Of a stretch of DNA of 64,000 nucleotides, positions 33,625 through 44,880 are shown in pieces. The DNA comes from Pyrrhosoma nymphula (lineage: Eukaryota; Arthropoda; Insecta; Odonata; Coenagrionidae), in NCBI GenBank assembly GCA_963573305.1, contig OY754338.1:46465531-46529530 (forward strand). The letters run 5' to 3'. Position 1 is the first letter of the stretch. Each line of letters opens with the position of its first letter. The notes below the pieces were generated by a model. That model was not told the origin of the DNA. It made no database searches and was given only the letters and a program-made list of their open reading frames with translations. The position numbers and the translations under genes are program-made.

Positions 33625-35690
33625 CTTTCCAGCCCAGCAGAAAAATATCGGAAATCCAAATTTATGTTTCAAGGGCTGTGACCGCGCACCAATGAATCGG
33701 ATTGCCTTAGCTTTTATTATCCTTCTCAACGAGATCAAAGTTTGTAAATCCAATCATCATACCGGATCAGGGATTAGGGATAATGGTACACTTCCATAAG
33801 GAAGTCCAAAGACACAAGAGTTATGGAAGAGGGTTATAATACAACTTATGGCGGGTGAATAAAAACCTGAATTTCGGTCGCTGAGAAGGAATGTTGCAGA
33901 AGTAGTTTTTTTTTGTTTTTTACTGTTTTATTTTTAATTCGAAAAAAAGATGTGAAGCTGGAATACACATACGCGTGAGATGAAAATGGTGTCAACAACA
34001 CAAGTATCCTTCGTTGACATCTAAACCAGCTTGTAATAGTACAATTTCAGCCGAGGTAAATTTTAATTTTGATTTGTGTTTACATGTTTAATATTTTTGC
34101 TATTTTAAATTTAAAATTAAATTTGAGTTAAAATGTTCAAATATTTATTTTTGTAACATCTAAAATATTAACCATTGCCAGGGGGATGAAAAAAACAAAC
34201 GGACAACAATGAAAGGGGAATATTAATAGAAGAGTAAGAGATAATACGGAAATAAATGAGTTGAAGGAACCCTAATAGGAATTTAAGGGAAATCTTAGGG
34301 AGTAAAAGTGGATAGAAGAAAAAATAATTAATATGAATTTAAACAAGAAATATAAAATGTGACATTTGTGCTGTAACAGAGTTGTTTCAATGTTATCAAA
34401 AGAAAAGAAAATAAATGGTAACTTTTATGAAGATAAAGTAAAGTTACAAGCTCCATGATACATTTCTATCTAAAAGTATCTACAAATTTATCTCGTATCA
34501 TGCAATACTTCCGGAGCAATAAACTTATTCTTCTTCTTCTTATCCCTATATAAGATGAGCAATGATTTCAAATGAATTGGTGAAATCAAACATTGGTATA
34601 TCTTCATCATTCGCAGCAAAAACAGTAACTACGATCATTTATCATGAGCTGTCTAGCGTCCTTTTATGTTCAAAGAATCGTATAACCGTTCCATGCTTCG
34701 TTCATCAAAGTATCCGTACATTTTCTCAGCTCTTAAAATTCACATTGCTTGGTTCCATTGTTCGCGACCCACTCGAAAAAAAGAGATGCAGGGATCTCCA
34801 GTTAAGCCCGCGCTACTAGAGGAATAAGAACCTACTTTCATATCTTCATATCAAACGGAGGAGCGGAGCGTAATGAAAGGAGATATGTCTCTCATCCGCC
34901 CACATCCCTCTGTCTTTCCACTCGGGCGCCTTGTCTGAAGTGGCTTTGCTTCGGAGCGCGACGAGCGATTATCAGCAGGGGCGTGGATGATGGCTAGTAT
35001 TAAGCAAATGACACTAAAATGTAATATCAAAGCTTCGACCCTTTAAATGATTCAATCACAAGGTAAATGGTACAAGCTATATAGGAAAAAGCGTCTGTTG
35101 TGCAAATGTTTCTTCTTGGGTGCTAGAATATGAGTGATACCTCCTGGAGATGGTCTCATCTCTGCAATGTGCCTAGAATAGATCCTCCTCAAATTTAATA
35201 TTTTCATGTCATGAGTTCAACAAATAATCTCTTCTTGACGTGAAATATCACGATTTGGGTACAATTGGAGGGCTCGGTGATCGAGTGGGCCGAATCCATC
35301 AAATTGCATTACGAGGAAAAAGCGCTTAATATTCCGTATATTTCTCCCGTAAAATTAGCCGTACGTGCTCTCAAGAACTGCTGCCATGAAGATGAAAGCA
35401 TACGACCTTTGGACATATCTTTCTTGCACTAAAAATTATACGACTCTTTCCATCATAAATAGTTGCGAGTAAAAAAATGAAAAAATGGAATTGACTCACT
35501 TTAACATTTAGCCCTACAATTATATAACGCATTTATATACTTTTCAGCGTCTGAAGAGTAAAATATTTTGTCTTATTATTGTATTACTTCTTCCGTTATC
35601 CTCAGCTCTTCCATGTATTTCATTGTCCCTTGGACCCAATAATTTAGATCATCTACTCAAACACAAAAATACTATTCAGCTATTCCTGAA
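33625..35690. other. AT-rich DNA, no gene recognised
   Basis: A short GC-richer patch at 34855-34990 holds no motif I recognise. Confidence 0.55.
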
Positions 35691-35694
35691 TGCA

Positions 35695-36500
35695 TACGCA
35701 TTCCAGAATCCAGTAGGGAGTAAATCCAAGAACGCATTTGGCTTTAATAGAAATTAAGGAGAAAAAAGTGGTTTTTAGAAGGCTAACGATAACGATAGGT
35801 GGAAAGATATTCCATACCTGATTTTGGCTCCACGCCTTCATTTCTCATTTGGGATTATTGAATTATAAGGGCGTTCATCCATTAAAGCTTTCCAAGTATG
35901 ATACATTCAATAAAAAACATTCTGTCACTCCGACATAAAAATCATGAGATGCTCGTAAGATCTAAAGTGCACTTATGTAGGGAGTTAATCCAAATGCAGT
36001 TTTTGAGAAACACCTAAACATGGACAGCCGGATGAAAACTATAGGCCTCCTTAATATAGAACAGGGCTTTGCTGAACAGCGTCTATAACATTAACTGATA
36101 ATTCATTCAATAATAACTTATTCAGTTATTCTCATCATTGGCTTTGATGTCGCTGACATAATCAGGGAGTATGTCCAAGAACACATAACATGCTTAAAAG
36201 GATTAAATTAAATTGAGGAGAAAGATTGTGGTTTTTTGAGAGCTGAACGTGGAAAGACGGAACGACATTTCACGCTTTCTTGAGTGACATTTTAAAGGCA
36301 GGGTACATATTCCCGCCCTGTTGAGATATTATAGAGGTATAAGTTAGCGAACGCAGAATTCAGCAGGGAATAAATCCAAGAACGCATTCATCCTAAAGAG
36401 ATTACGTGAAAACGAGGATAAAAAGTGGTTTTAGTAAATAAAATCGTAGGCGGAACGAAATTTCACTCCTTGTTTAGCCATTATAAAGGGTGCTTTGCCC
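35695..36500. repeat. Degenerate ~200-bp tandem array
   Basis: The phrase CAG(T/C)AGGGA(G/A)TAAATCCAAG with AACGCATT recurs at about 35708, 35975 (diverged), 36163 and 36361. Each is followed by a GAGGA/AAAGTGGTTTT block and a GGAAAGA/GGAACGA block, then a GGG(C/T)(T/G)TTTGC(T/C)-AACAGCGT ending in two units. Spacings are 267, 188 and 198 bp. Confidence 0.65.
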
Positions 36501-38180
36501 AACAGCGTTCGAGCCCGACTGATGGAGTTACCACAACGTCAATCCGATTCCTCTCCCTCCCTCCGAGTCATCTTTTATTTCCGAAATGCGAACTCCTCTT
36601 TGAGAGCGTAAAAATAAATAAAACAAATTCCTCACTACACCCCAAGCCCCAGAGACAAAAACGTCCTCCTTCCTTTCCCATGCGCAACTCCACGTACCAC
36701 TTTCACACATTCACCCCCAGCAGCACCCTCATCTACCCTCTCACACAACAGTCTGTCGCCTCTCCTTCATCTCAATTTCTCTTTGTTTCTCACTCCTCGC
36801 TTATGGCGCAGTGGAATACCAAATGCCCGCACGACAGCTGCCTCTCACGCACTGCAAGGCAAGCGGCGATAATTCTCCCCGACCGAATCTCCTGATCTCA
36901 CCGCTCGCATTTCCCCGAGTTACAAATCTATAAGCAAATGGCTTTTGTAGCAAACGATTTCGGATCTCGATACCTACTCGTGTCTATGTTTTATCAAGAG
37001 ACAAAACTCTTCTGCCAGCGTTTTAGGTAACTTTCAATTGTGTACTCGACGGAGTTCAAGTTTGAAGATGCTCGCTAGTATGATGATAGCTTTCCAATGC
37101 CGTGTGCAGCTATAGGAATATGCAAGCTAACAAAATCGATCACTGAGGACAAAAACACTTGGTACAATTCCACACACGCTTATTTCCCCGATCAATTTCG
37201 ACGTCTACTAGGCCATTCCCAGGGTACATTGGCAGTAAAAACACCTGCCTTCGTCGTTTGTTAAGTCATTCACGTGAAGGGTGTATTGTCCATAATGCTT
37301 AACGTTGTAAATTTCCATAAAGTAACACCTAACTCCATCAATCTGAATTGATCTCTATCTTACTCGCTGAGCTTTGATTTCATGATTGATGCGGTAAATT
37401 TTTGTTACTTCTCCCAGTAAGATCTTATCACTGTCGATCGATCATAATAATTGAGCTATAGATTTATCCACAGGCATAGGTCATATATCGGTCTAAGTAT
37501 TAGATGAACCCTTAAACTATATTACCATTTGATTTCCAATTGTGAACTTAAATATTCGAGGTTACAATTGTTTTATATTTTACATTATCAAAAAGCATAA
37601 AATAGAATGAATAACAGAATGAAAAAGCTAAATAAAAAATGATACACAATATTGATTTTTTACCATTATTTTTTGTGGAAAACAGGGTTCACTTGTTACG
37701 TTTTACTACTTCATAATCGAAATTAAATTCCGTTTTAATAAAAGAGTAACTATGATGCAACAATCCAAACATTTCCTATTGGTTGAATAAAGGAAGAAGC
37801 AAACATTAAATATCATGAGCGTAACATTGCGTTTCAAATTAAAGCAACGACTGTTTATCGTTTCAGGTCCAAAATTCTAAGAAATAAAAAAGTATTTGCA
37901 GGTAAGTCTAAGATGAAAGAGCGGAGGAAGAAAAGATTTATTTTAGTCTACCCATGATTTTTATACTTTTGAGTCCGATATCGATTCTAAGGCCAAAATA
38001 CCCACCACAACTCTCTATCCCCTTCATAAGCACACGTTACAATTAGATAAGCAGGATAACGGCAAAGATGGAGAAGAGATTTCCCCTCATCAAGAATTCA
38101 ATTCGCTCTGCCAACAAGAAATCACCAGGGCAAACCATTTCCGTATCTACCCATATTTCGTTCAATTGGCTGTCAGAGTA
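36501..38180. other. No gene recognised
   Basis: A 156-codon frame (36425-36895) crosses from the array into pyrimidine-rich, serine/proline-coding low-complexity sequence and is not believed to be a gene. The rest is AT-rich. Confidence 0.5.
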
Positions 38181-38186
38181 GTAAAG

Positions 38187-38305
38187 TCAATTAGCAGAGT
38201 AAGTTACTTTCCTTCTAATCCTAGGATCACGGGTTCTCTTCCGGTCGGGGTAGATTTTCACCACTCAGGGCATGTCTGTGAGAGTTTGTCTTTTGTTACA
38301 TCTTA
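38187..38305 (+). repeat. tRNA-derived SINE
   Basis: TTAGCAGAGTAAG (A-box-like) and CGGGTTCTCTTCC (B-box-like) lie at tRNA spacing, followed by a non-tRNA body. The head resembles that at 62.6 kb. No PLE sequence is seen before 38340, so it is an independent insertion. Confidence 0.5.
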
Positions 38306-38342
38306 AATACCCCATTGTACAAGGTCTTAAGAGCTGTTTACG

Positions 38343-38756
38343 GTGGTTGTAGAAAATAAAACTTGCGCCATCCTCATCACCCAGCCCTTGCCGGACAAGT
38401 TCCTCGCTTTTCCCCTCCCTTCTGTCCTCTCACCCTCCTGCACCACGCCTAACATTGTCTACATCCTCCTCTGCCAATACTGCCCTTCTTTCTATATTGG
38501 CTTATCCACCACTCCTCTCAATATTAGAATGAATGGGCACCGCTCGTCTTGTAACGATTGCCCCTCCCTCTCTGTTTCTCTCCCTGTCGCCATTCACGTC
38601 TCCTCCCACAACTCCACTTTCAATAACACTTTTAAAGTCGGTCTACTTGCTTCCCTTCCCCCTTCTTCCTCTCCCCTTCAGCTCAAAGATCTTGAATCTT
38701 CTTGTATTTTAATCCACCAGGCTTTCTCGCCCCCTGGACTCAATAAATCACACTAG
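38343..38756 (+). CDS. PLE GIY-YIG endonuclease fragment
   Basis: A 137-codon frame ending at a TAG. A cysteine-bearing segment (SCTTPNIVY) is followed by the nuclease: IVYILLCQYCPSFYIG, where NIVY replaces GIY and YIG is intact, then the RMNGH helix with the arginine and histidine expected of the active site. A LNKSH terminus closes it, matching the LNLAH and INVFH ends of the PLE frames at 49.26 and 47.86 kb. The reverse transcriptase is missing, so this copy is 5'-truncated. The methionine start lies at the truncation boundary and is probably incidental. A CT-rich 3' UTR and a hammerhead-like motif follow, as in other copies. Confidence 0.85.
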   Translation: MVVENKTCAILITQPLPDKFLAFPLPSVLSPSCTTPNIVYILLCQYCPSFYIGLSTTPLNIRMNGHRSSCNDCPSLSVSLPVAIHVSSHNSTFNNTFKVGLLASLPPSSSPLQLKDLESSCILIHQAFSPPGLNKSH

Positions 38757-38944
38757 TTTCTCCCTCCCCCTCATCTCATCTCTCCCTGCTTCCTCCACGC
38801 CCTCTCCCCGCTCTTCGTCTTTCCCCTCCTTCCCCTCTTACACCTTCCTCTCTCCCTCTTTCCCCTCCTTCCCCTCTTACACCTTCGTCTCCCCCTCTTT
38901 CCCCTCCCATACCTCAATCTCTCTCCTTTTCTTCATTCCTACTT
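38757..38944 (+). other. PLE 3' UTR, CT-rich
   Basis: Almost pure pyrimidine with repeated CTTTCCCCTCCTTCCCC words. Comparable CT-rich tracts follow the endonuclease stop in the copies at 47.9 and 49.3 kb. Confidence 0.7.
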
Positions 38945-39115
38945 TAAACCTTGAGAAAGGTGGAGCTAGTCTTCACCGAAATATAGGAAGTTTTTATCTG
39001 TAAGTGTTCTTTTTTCCGTGTGTATATTTTTTATCGGCCACCCTCTTGGCATATTGTATATTTATCACCCGAGTGATTCTCCTGGAAGTTTTATATATAT
39101 ATATATATATATATA
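38945..39115 (+). mobile_element. PLE terminal region with hammerhead-like motif and (TA)n
   Basis: CCTTGAGAAAGGTGG ... CACCGAAATA at 38949-38982 keeps stem II (GGTG/CACC) and GAAA, but the core reads CTTGAGA instead of CTGANGA. The rest, through TTTATCGGCCACCCTCTTGG and TTTATCACCCGAGTGATT, is shared with 49664-49808, and both end in (TA)n. Confidence 0.7.
39092..39115. repeat. (TA)n microsatellite
   Basis: About twelve TA units at the junction of two PLE terminal regions. Confidence 0.95.
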
Positions 39116-39275
39116 ACTCACTTCAGACTCACTATAGACTCACTTCTAGAGCTGACGAAGGACCAACTGGTTCGAAACGTTCCGTAAGAACGAATTCTTT
39201 ATCTTTTCCTATTTCTCCTACCTCCTGTAAGTTTGAATTTATATATTTGTGGCCAATTGGCGAAAACTTCCAAAG

Positions 39276-39277
<2 letters not shown>
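39116..39277 (+). mobile_element. Second PLE terminal region, different family
   Basis: Between two (TA)n tracts lies a full hammerhead core (39152-39177) and a tail ending AAAACTTCCAAAGATTATA. It has no coding part and is unrelated in sequence to the preceding family, so two PLE ends were joined at TA repeats. Confidence 0.65.
39152..39186 (+). ncRNA. Hammerhead ribozyme, canonical core
   Basis: CTGACGA at 39152-39158, stem II GGACC/GGTTC with one G-U pair, GAAA at 39174-39177, then CGTTCCGTA, giving a one-base-pair stem III and a GUA cleavage site. All core bases are intact. Confidence 0.75.

Positions 39278-39343
<66 letters not shown>
39278..39343. repeat. (TA)n microsatellite, ~66 bp
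   Basis: Uninterrupted TA dinucleotides. Confidence 0.97.
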
Positions 39344-39344
<1 letters not shown>

Positions 39345-40410
39345 CAATCGCAGCTATAGTATTAAAGCTTAGAATGTAAGGATGTAAGATTCCTAGACTG
39401 ATAAGTTATCCACTAAGGGTTTTTCCCTGTTTTTACGGAATATCTGAGCTAGCAGGCTTAAACCCACCCGCCTCGACACATTTCTCTCTCCGCCACCTAC
39501 AATTCTCATGCAGCCTCCCTACCCTTTGTCGCCTCTACGCTTGGGAGATCTCGAATTCCTCTCGCTCCAACCAACCACTTTCTCCCACGCCCCCCCTCCC
39601 ACACTGTAACACACCCACCCACCCACCTCTCACACCCACCCACTCCTGCCGCCAGATGAGCACGCCCGGTCGCAAAAGCCGACTGCGACATGCATTATGC
39701 TCACCCTTCCAACACATATCTCTCTCTGTCTCTGTTGTCTCTCTCCGAATGCTGAGGGCGAAAGTGAGCGCGGTATATTGAAGTCTTTGCGATGCTTGTA
39801 TATTAATATCGTATCGCGATATGAAATCCGAAACGCAGAACACACGACAAACTACACCATATCTAATTGTGCACTCTTTTTATGATAAGATATTATTGGT
39901 GAAATATTGATTTTTTCGAAAATAGACTGATGTTCTCTGGATTTTAATAACCTGCCTGATAGACTTAGATTTAAGTTGCCACACGAGTTAAAAATTTATG
40001 TGTAGGGTATATTTTTGGCTTGCGCCGTCAGGGATAGGTATATCTCCCTTTACAGAGACCAGCTAAAGTTGTTCACTGTTCAAAATAGGATATTATATGT
40101 ACTCAGTATGTTCTTATACCAGCTATTCGTTCGCAAATAAACAAGTAATTTGTTACCTCAAATTAACTCTCTACCAGACCCACGAAAACTCATCACAAGA
40201 AGAAATGCATCATTGCTCTAATCTCCCGGCCATTGGACCAACAAATTCAGCAATTCAGTAGTTGTAACCTTATCTAAAATAAGGAAAACCATTCCATATG
40301 ATATAAAAAAGTATAAATTCACAACAGGATTCTAAATCCAAAGTCTAAAATTATATAACATACCCTAACTCTTTTGCTACATAGGCGACTTCCTGTAACT
40401 TCTGCCCTTA
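39344..40410. other. No gene recognised; C-rich/CpG patch
   Basis: 39480-39760 is strikingly cytosine-rich on the plus strand (CACCCACCCACCC words), giving spurious open frames on both strands. The remainder is AT-rich. Confidence 0.5.
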
Positions 40411-40417
40411 GTAGTGT

Positions 40418-40500
40418 TATTATTCCTTCTCTATAAAGTATCTTCCACCACTTTCACCCATAAATTTCTCGGTTTACCCATTTCTCTCACAGCATCGATC
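40418..40500 (-). pseudogene. LINE C-terminal tail, second LINE family
   Basis: Minus strand reads MGKPRNLWVKVVEDTL, parallel to MGRPRKSCVNVVEETL at 11.7 kb with nucleotide similarity through GTGGTAGAAGA-like sequence. Short, broken copy. Confidence 0.55.
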
Positions 40501-40859
40501 TACCCCTTCCTTTCCTCTTGCATGAATGTACTTAGTCGAATCTCATCCATTCGACATCCAAGCTCCCACGTAAACAATCCTATGGTAAGGTCACATAACA
40601 CGCAAGGCAAGAGACATGATCAACAAAGAAAAATTAAGAAAGAATGCCAGATAGAATTAGGCCCTGAGGGAGGCCTAGGAAATGATGGCGGGACGATGCC
40701 GCGGAGGAATTACGGAGAACGAATATTACTAAGTAAAAGAGAAAGGAGCTAGCAAAAGATGGAAGAAGATGGGCATGTACTGTTGAAGAGGCCAAACCCA
40801 AGGAGGGTTACAGCAACCGAGAAATAAGGAGAGGGTATGTCGTGTAGCCTAATAGCACA

Positions 40860-41605
40860 ATTAAGTTTGAGGAATAAAAATACACGAGTCAGATGAAGTC
40901 AATTACCTGGGAATTACCGTCACTTCAGACCTAGTTTGGGGGATTTAAATTAAAGACTAATCCAAATTGTCAAGAAAAACAAAGAAAATATGGCTCCTAT
41001 ACATGCATTTTGGTCATTCAGATGACCAAGTACAGGGAGCGTTCTGAGTACAGACAGAAGTAATATTTGACAGAACAGAGCAGAGCGACTGAGGACAGAT
41101 GGGAGAGTCGGACTTGGAGCTTCAGACAACACGCATGTGTTAACGAGATTCTAACGCTCCCTATGTGGAGATGGTCAGCTGGATCACCAAAATGTATCCA
41201 ACTCACTTGTCAATTGCTCTCTTCTTGAAAAAGGTTGGGGTAAACACATACGAGTTATTTACAGCACTGCATAAAATAAACTAGATCACTAAAAACTAGA
41301 AGGATCAATGGAATACTAGAGAGTTTCTCCGATGCAAAAATTAAAGCGAGATGCAACTTGACTCTGGTTATGCCACATCTCGAATACGTTGCGAGCACTT
41401 AGGACCCTGCACGGAAATATTTAATTCCCGAAGTAAATAAAATACAAAGGAAAGTCACGCGCTTCGTTAAAAACTGCTACGAGCGAACAGAAACTGTTAC
41501 ACCGCTGATTAAAGGAACAGGTTGGGAGCCGTTAGAGAACCGGAGGTTAAACACTAGGCTCAGATTACTTAAAAATTCATATCAGGCGATTAACAGTTAG
41601 ACGTG
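40860..41605 (+). pseudogene. CR1/Jockey-like LINE reverse transcriptase remnant
   Basis: Two collinear pieces. At 40880-40942 the frame reads DEVNYLGITVTSDLVWG, the post-palm YLG block of CR1/Jockey-type reverse transcriptases. At about 41370-41590 it reads LVMPHLEYVAST, a stop, then DPARKYLIPEVNKIQRK, TRFVKNCY and GWEPLENRRLNTRLRLL. That is the usual C-terminal order (RPxLEYAS.WDP, KIQRRAARF, LGWEPLxxRR). About 300 bp of intervening sequence is not recognisable. In-frame stops show a dead copy, but the long preserved reading suggests moderate age. Its products would have been nuclear reverse transcriptase acting by target-primed reverse transcription. Confidence 0.8.
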
Positions 41606-43434
41606 GAGGGTATTGTTTGGATCCCACGCCATATCTCTTGAACTGATAGAAGCCACAAAATAGGAGAAACACAATACCGAACTGATAGGTACAAAATTTC
41701 CTTCTTTCCACACCATTAGTGATTAAAACAGCAACAATTCTTAACACTAACACATCATTTAGATGTAATTTCCTCTGTCCTTTCCTACCTCTTCTCCCCT
41801 ATAGGTTTATGAACCAGTGATTAACTTGCTGGAAATCAAGACCGTAAGTTGAATTTTAATGTCAAATTGCTCAATTAAGCGAAGTTTTAAATATGTGACA
41901 CGGTTGGTGTGCCTAACGGTATGGTAAAAAAAGTGCAATTTTCCGGAAATATTACGCCCAAAAATATGAGTAACAGTATTTAGTGACGTCATTAGGCAGC
42001 ACTATGTATATGAGTTAGTTTACTATGATTAGCAAGGCAGCTGCTGGGACATGCCACTCGCGCAAAAGGTAAATAGTATCACTGAAGTATTAGGTACCTA
42101 ATGGCCTCAAAAAAATGTAACTGTGGTTGGGAAGAGCCCAATTTTAATTATAGTCCCAAATTCGGCACAAGGCTACAGAGTTCCTGAAACAAAGGGTGAT
42201 ATGGAACGTTTCCGAGATAATAGAAGTGAAGGCAAACTCGTGAGTTATTACTATATTTTATGTGCGTATGTGCAGTATTGAGAAGTAAATCATGTATTTT
42301 CAGCGAAATAAGCGTAGTGTTATCTGCACTCTTATAACACTGCTAGTTCAAACTACGTGCAACTTGTTTGAATTTTCAAGATTCTTTAATTCCATCACTC
42401 GACATTACAAGGTAGGTATACATGTTCAAACCTTCTCGCTGCCTTGTGACGTCTAAACCAAACCAATATAAAAGCATGCCTTTTATAGCGCAGTGTCAAA
42501 ATATCCCCTTAAGTATTTTATAGCTAACTTAACGTTTTATTATATTATCAATAAATATCCTATTATTTCTTTTTCGGCATGGACTTTTGATTACAGAAAT
42601 GAAATAAATAGGGCACAACACAAATCTCTACCCTTTCATGACTGTTATCCTAACACCCCTTGCCACACGCCGCTGAGGCGGCTCGCAAAAGAGTTTGTAG
42701 ATGAAGAGCGCGATTCGATATTGCGCGCTTATTCGCACATCGCAGTAAATTCTTTGCGATATCGCACATCCCTATATCGCCTGGCTCCCGCTGAGAGCCT
42801 GAGTTCCCCTTTCCCTCTCTTCCCTCCGTTCACCCTTGTTGTCCTCGCCGCACATATCCCTCTTCCGGCCATGCTCCACGCCAAAGCCATCCGCAGGCGA
42901 AACACACAACCCGGCTGCTCCACTACCACCCTCACACTTGCACACACAACGACAAGAGAGAGACGCCACCACCTCCTCCACCCCCAGCCCCCTCGAATTC
43001 CCCCAAAACCTCTTCTCCCCTTCCGTAATGGAAGGCGACAACCCCCAGCCCAGCCCCACCCAAATGATTCATTTAACCCTCTACTTCATGCGACTGCCAC
43101 CTCAGCCTTTTATCCGTGGAATGCACTGTTTGCGTGTGTATAGGTATGTGGGTGGGGTAAATGCTCCCTTGCCTAATTCACTGAAATTGATGCGGAGTTT
43201 TGTGATTCACGGGGGAGGGGGATTCGCGATTTCTGTGGGAATTTTGCGAGGAGGATATCACGATATTTTTATTGAAAGAAAAATTACAAGCGTTTTTTTT
43301 CGGAAGCGAATTTGTTTTCAATAAATTTTAACATAAGGAAAAATGAACCTTGAGAATAGATTTTTAAACGCCTAACTACTTGAGGTAGTTTGAGCAAAAT
43401 ATTTCCCTACTCATAATGGAGACCATATTCAAAT
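41606..43434. other. No gene recognised
   Basis: AT-rich to 42600, then a CpG- and C-rich segment (42650-43130) open in several frames (42493-43143, 42836-43324 and antisense). The translations are proline/histidine/arginine-rich low complexity without a domain. Confidence 0.5.
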
Positions 43435-43643
43435 TATGTATTTTTAAATTTAATTGTTTCAGGCTTGACTTCGTGGAAGTGATAGATATCCATTTTTAAT
43501 AAAAAACTTTGTACTTTTCCACACTTTATTTCACAACTGCGACCGGTTTCACCATAATATGGCATATTATGGTGAAACCGGTCGCAGTTGTGAAATAAAG
43601 TGTGGAAAAGTACAAAGTTTTTTATTAAAAATGGATATGTATT
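43435..43643. mobile_element. Miniature palindromic PLE, same family as 19.9-22.7 kb
   Basis: The left extension (from about 43445), TTTAATTGTTTCAGGCTTGA and onward, and the outer 76 bp of each arm are the same as in the large palindrome. Arms 43486-43561 and 43563-43638 pair at a sum of 87124 around a single G, which lies in the loop of hammerhead stem II. The coding sequence is absent, and TATGTATT at 43435-43442 and 43636-43643 is a probable target-site duplication. Confidence 0.9.
43545..43579. other. Fused hammerhead stem II at palindrome centre
   Basis: GGTTTCACCATAATATG, G, CATATTATGGTGAAACC: the two inverted copies meet inside stem II, so both CUGANGA strands were lost and neither half can be a ribozyme. 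Confidence 0.8.
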
Positions 43644-44139
43644 ATTATTTCAGCGCTTGTAAGAAATGTGAAATAAATATTGTAATATTACTGATGCAAA
43701 ATTATAGTTATGTATGACAAAAATTATCAGTAATGAAATAAATATGTCTACATAAGTCTCTAACTTGACTCATTTATTCACGCCGTGCTGCTAAAAAACC
43801 TTCAAAATAGCAAGTTTTTTTTACGATTCTGTAGTAATTACTGCGGTGTGTAATTCATTAATTTTGATAAATAATTGATAAAACATACAAACCACACACC
43901 GTTAGTTTTTTACGAAATCTGGGTGATATAAATTCCTTATTTTTTCAATATTCCCCCTCTGGAGCGCACACAGGCGTATGTGAAACAGCTTGTATTTTCG
44001 GGAAAATTGCTCGAAATGTAGTTTGACAAGGGTTTCATATTTTTATATAATTGATAAGCTGAGTTTTTTCCTTAAAATTAGGTCAGATTCTTGGTGAAGT
44101 GATTTTCCACAAACTACCGTAAGTGCGTAGCGGTGAGTC
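43644..44139. other. AT-rich DNA, nothing recognised
   Basis: No frame or repeat stands out. Confidence 0.6.
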
Positions 44140-44880
44140 AGTACAACGCATAAACCTCCTAGTGGTGGGTCGCGGGCAACGGTATGCTGGCTTTCAAGGC
44201 AGTTCTTTGTACGGGATCCTAGTTTGAGTAGAATAGTGAAAGCGGGCCTAGAGTATTCCTAGGATTTGGTTTATCATGTAGTATACTGGCGGAAATGTGC
44301 CAAAACTGACCGGTAGAGTGCCGTAGCCGTAAGCAGGGAAAGCTGCACGTGTCACTGGTACTGCTAAGGCTTGTAACCTTGCATACTCTAGTCAAAATGA
44401 CTGCGAAAAGTCAAAGACTGGGTTCGGACGGCCGAAGCCACGATGAGCGCCGTAAGCTGTAATTACTACTCAAGTGTAAAAGGTATAGGAATCTATAACG
44501 CTAGGGAAAAACGAGGATAACTTCACAATCCTATGCTGAGGTTACAAGTTCGTGCCTCTGAGACCCAGGTCGCTGGTTTGGCCCTTCACCAAGTACGAAA
44601 AACCAACCCAGCCTCCTCGTGGTGTAATCCGGGTGCCGTTCGCGGAGGCTGAATGGGCTCTGATGCGGATATTTCGCTAAAGAGAAGTCCACCGGCTTTT
44701 TGGAGAAGAATGTAGTGCGTAGCACTCGGTTGGAGACTAATGAGTCAAGCGCTTCCCATCCGCCACCCACTGCCTAGAAGGCGCAAAGCATGAGCGCGGA
44801 GGGATGACGGTGACTCGAGGTTCTCTGGGTAGGGAGAGCACTTGGATCGTTTCACCGCCTTCCGCTGACTGAAAGTGGCT
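44140..44880. other. GC-rich block, possible LINE 5' region
   Basis: A sharply bounded GC-richer block with phrases such as CTAGTGGTGGGTCGCGGGCA, TGACCGGTAGAGTGCCGTAG and CCTCGTGGTGTAATCCGGGT. No long frame. The text style resembles the untranslated 5' part of some non-LTR retrotransposons, but I cannot name a family. It is not rRNA: no conserved rRNA segment is recognisable. Confidence 0.35.

Noticed and set aside
35695..36500. CRISPR-like array
   Set aside because: Units are long, diverged and irregular in a eukaryotic context; no short direct repeats with unique spacers occur anywhere in the window.
36425..36895. 156-codon open frame
   Set aside because: Low-complexity Ser/Pro-rich translation over a pyrimidine-rich tract, no domain, begins inside a degenerate tandem array.
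39004..39372. Open frames through (TA)n tracts, also at 49423-49933
   Set aside because: The translation is an alternating Tyr-Ile artefact of dinucleotide repeats.
42493..43324. 216- and 162-codon overlapping frames
   Set aside because: Several frames are open on both strands over the same C-rich sequence, which indicates low stop density and not coding.
44140..44880. Ribosomal RNA gene
   Set aside because: Balanced composition suggested it, but no conserved rRNA segment is present.
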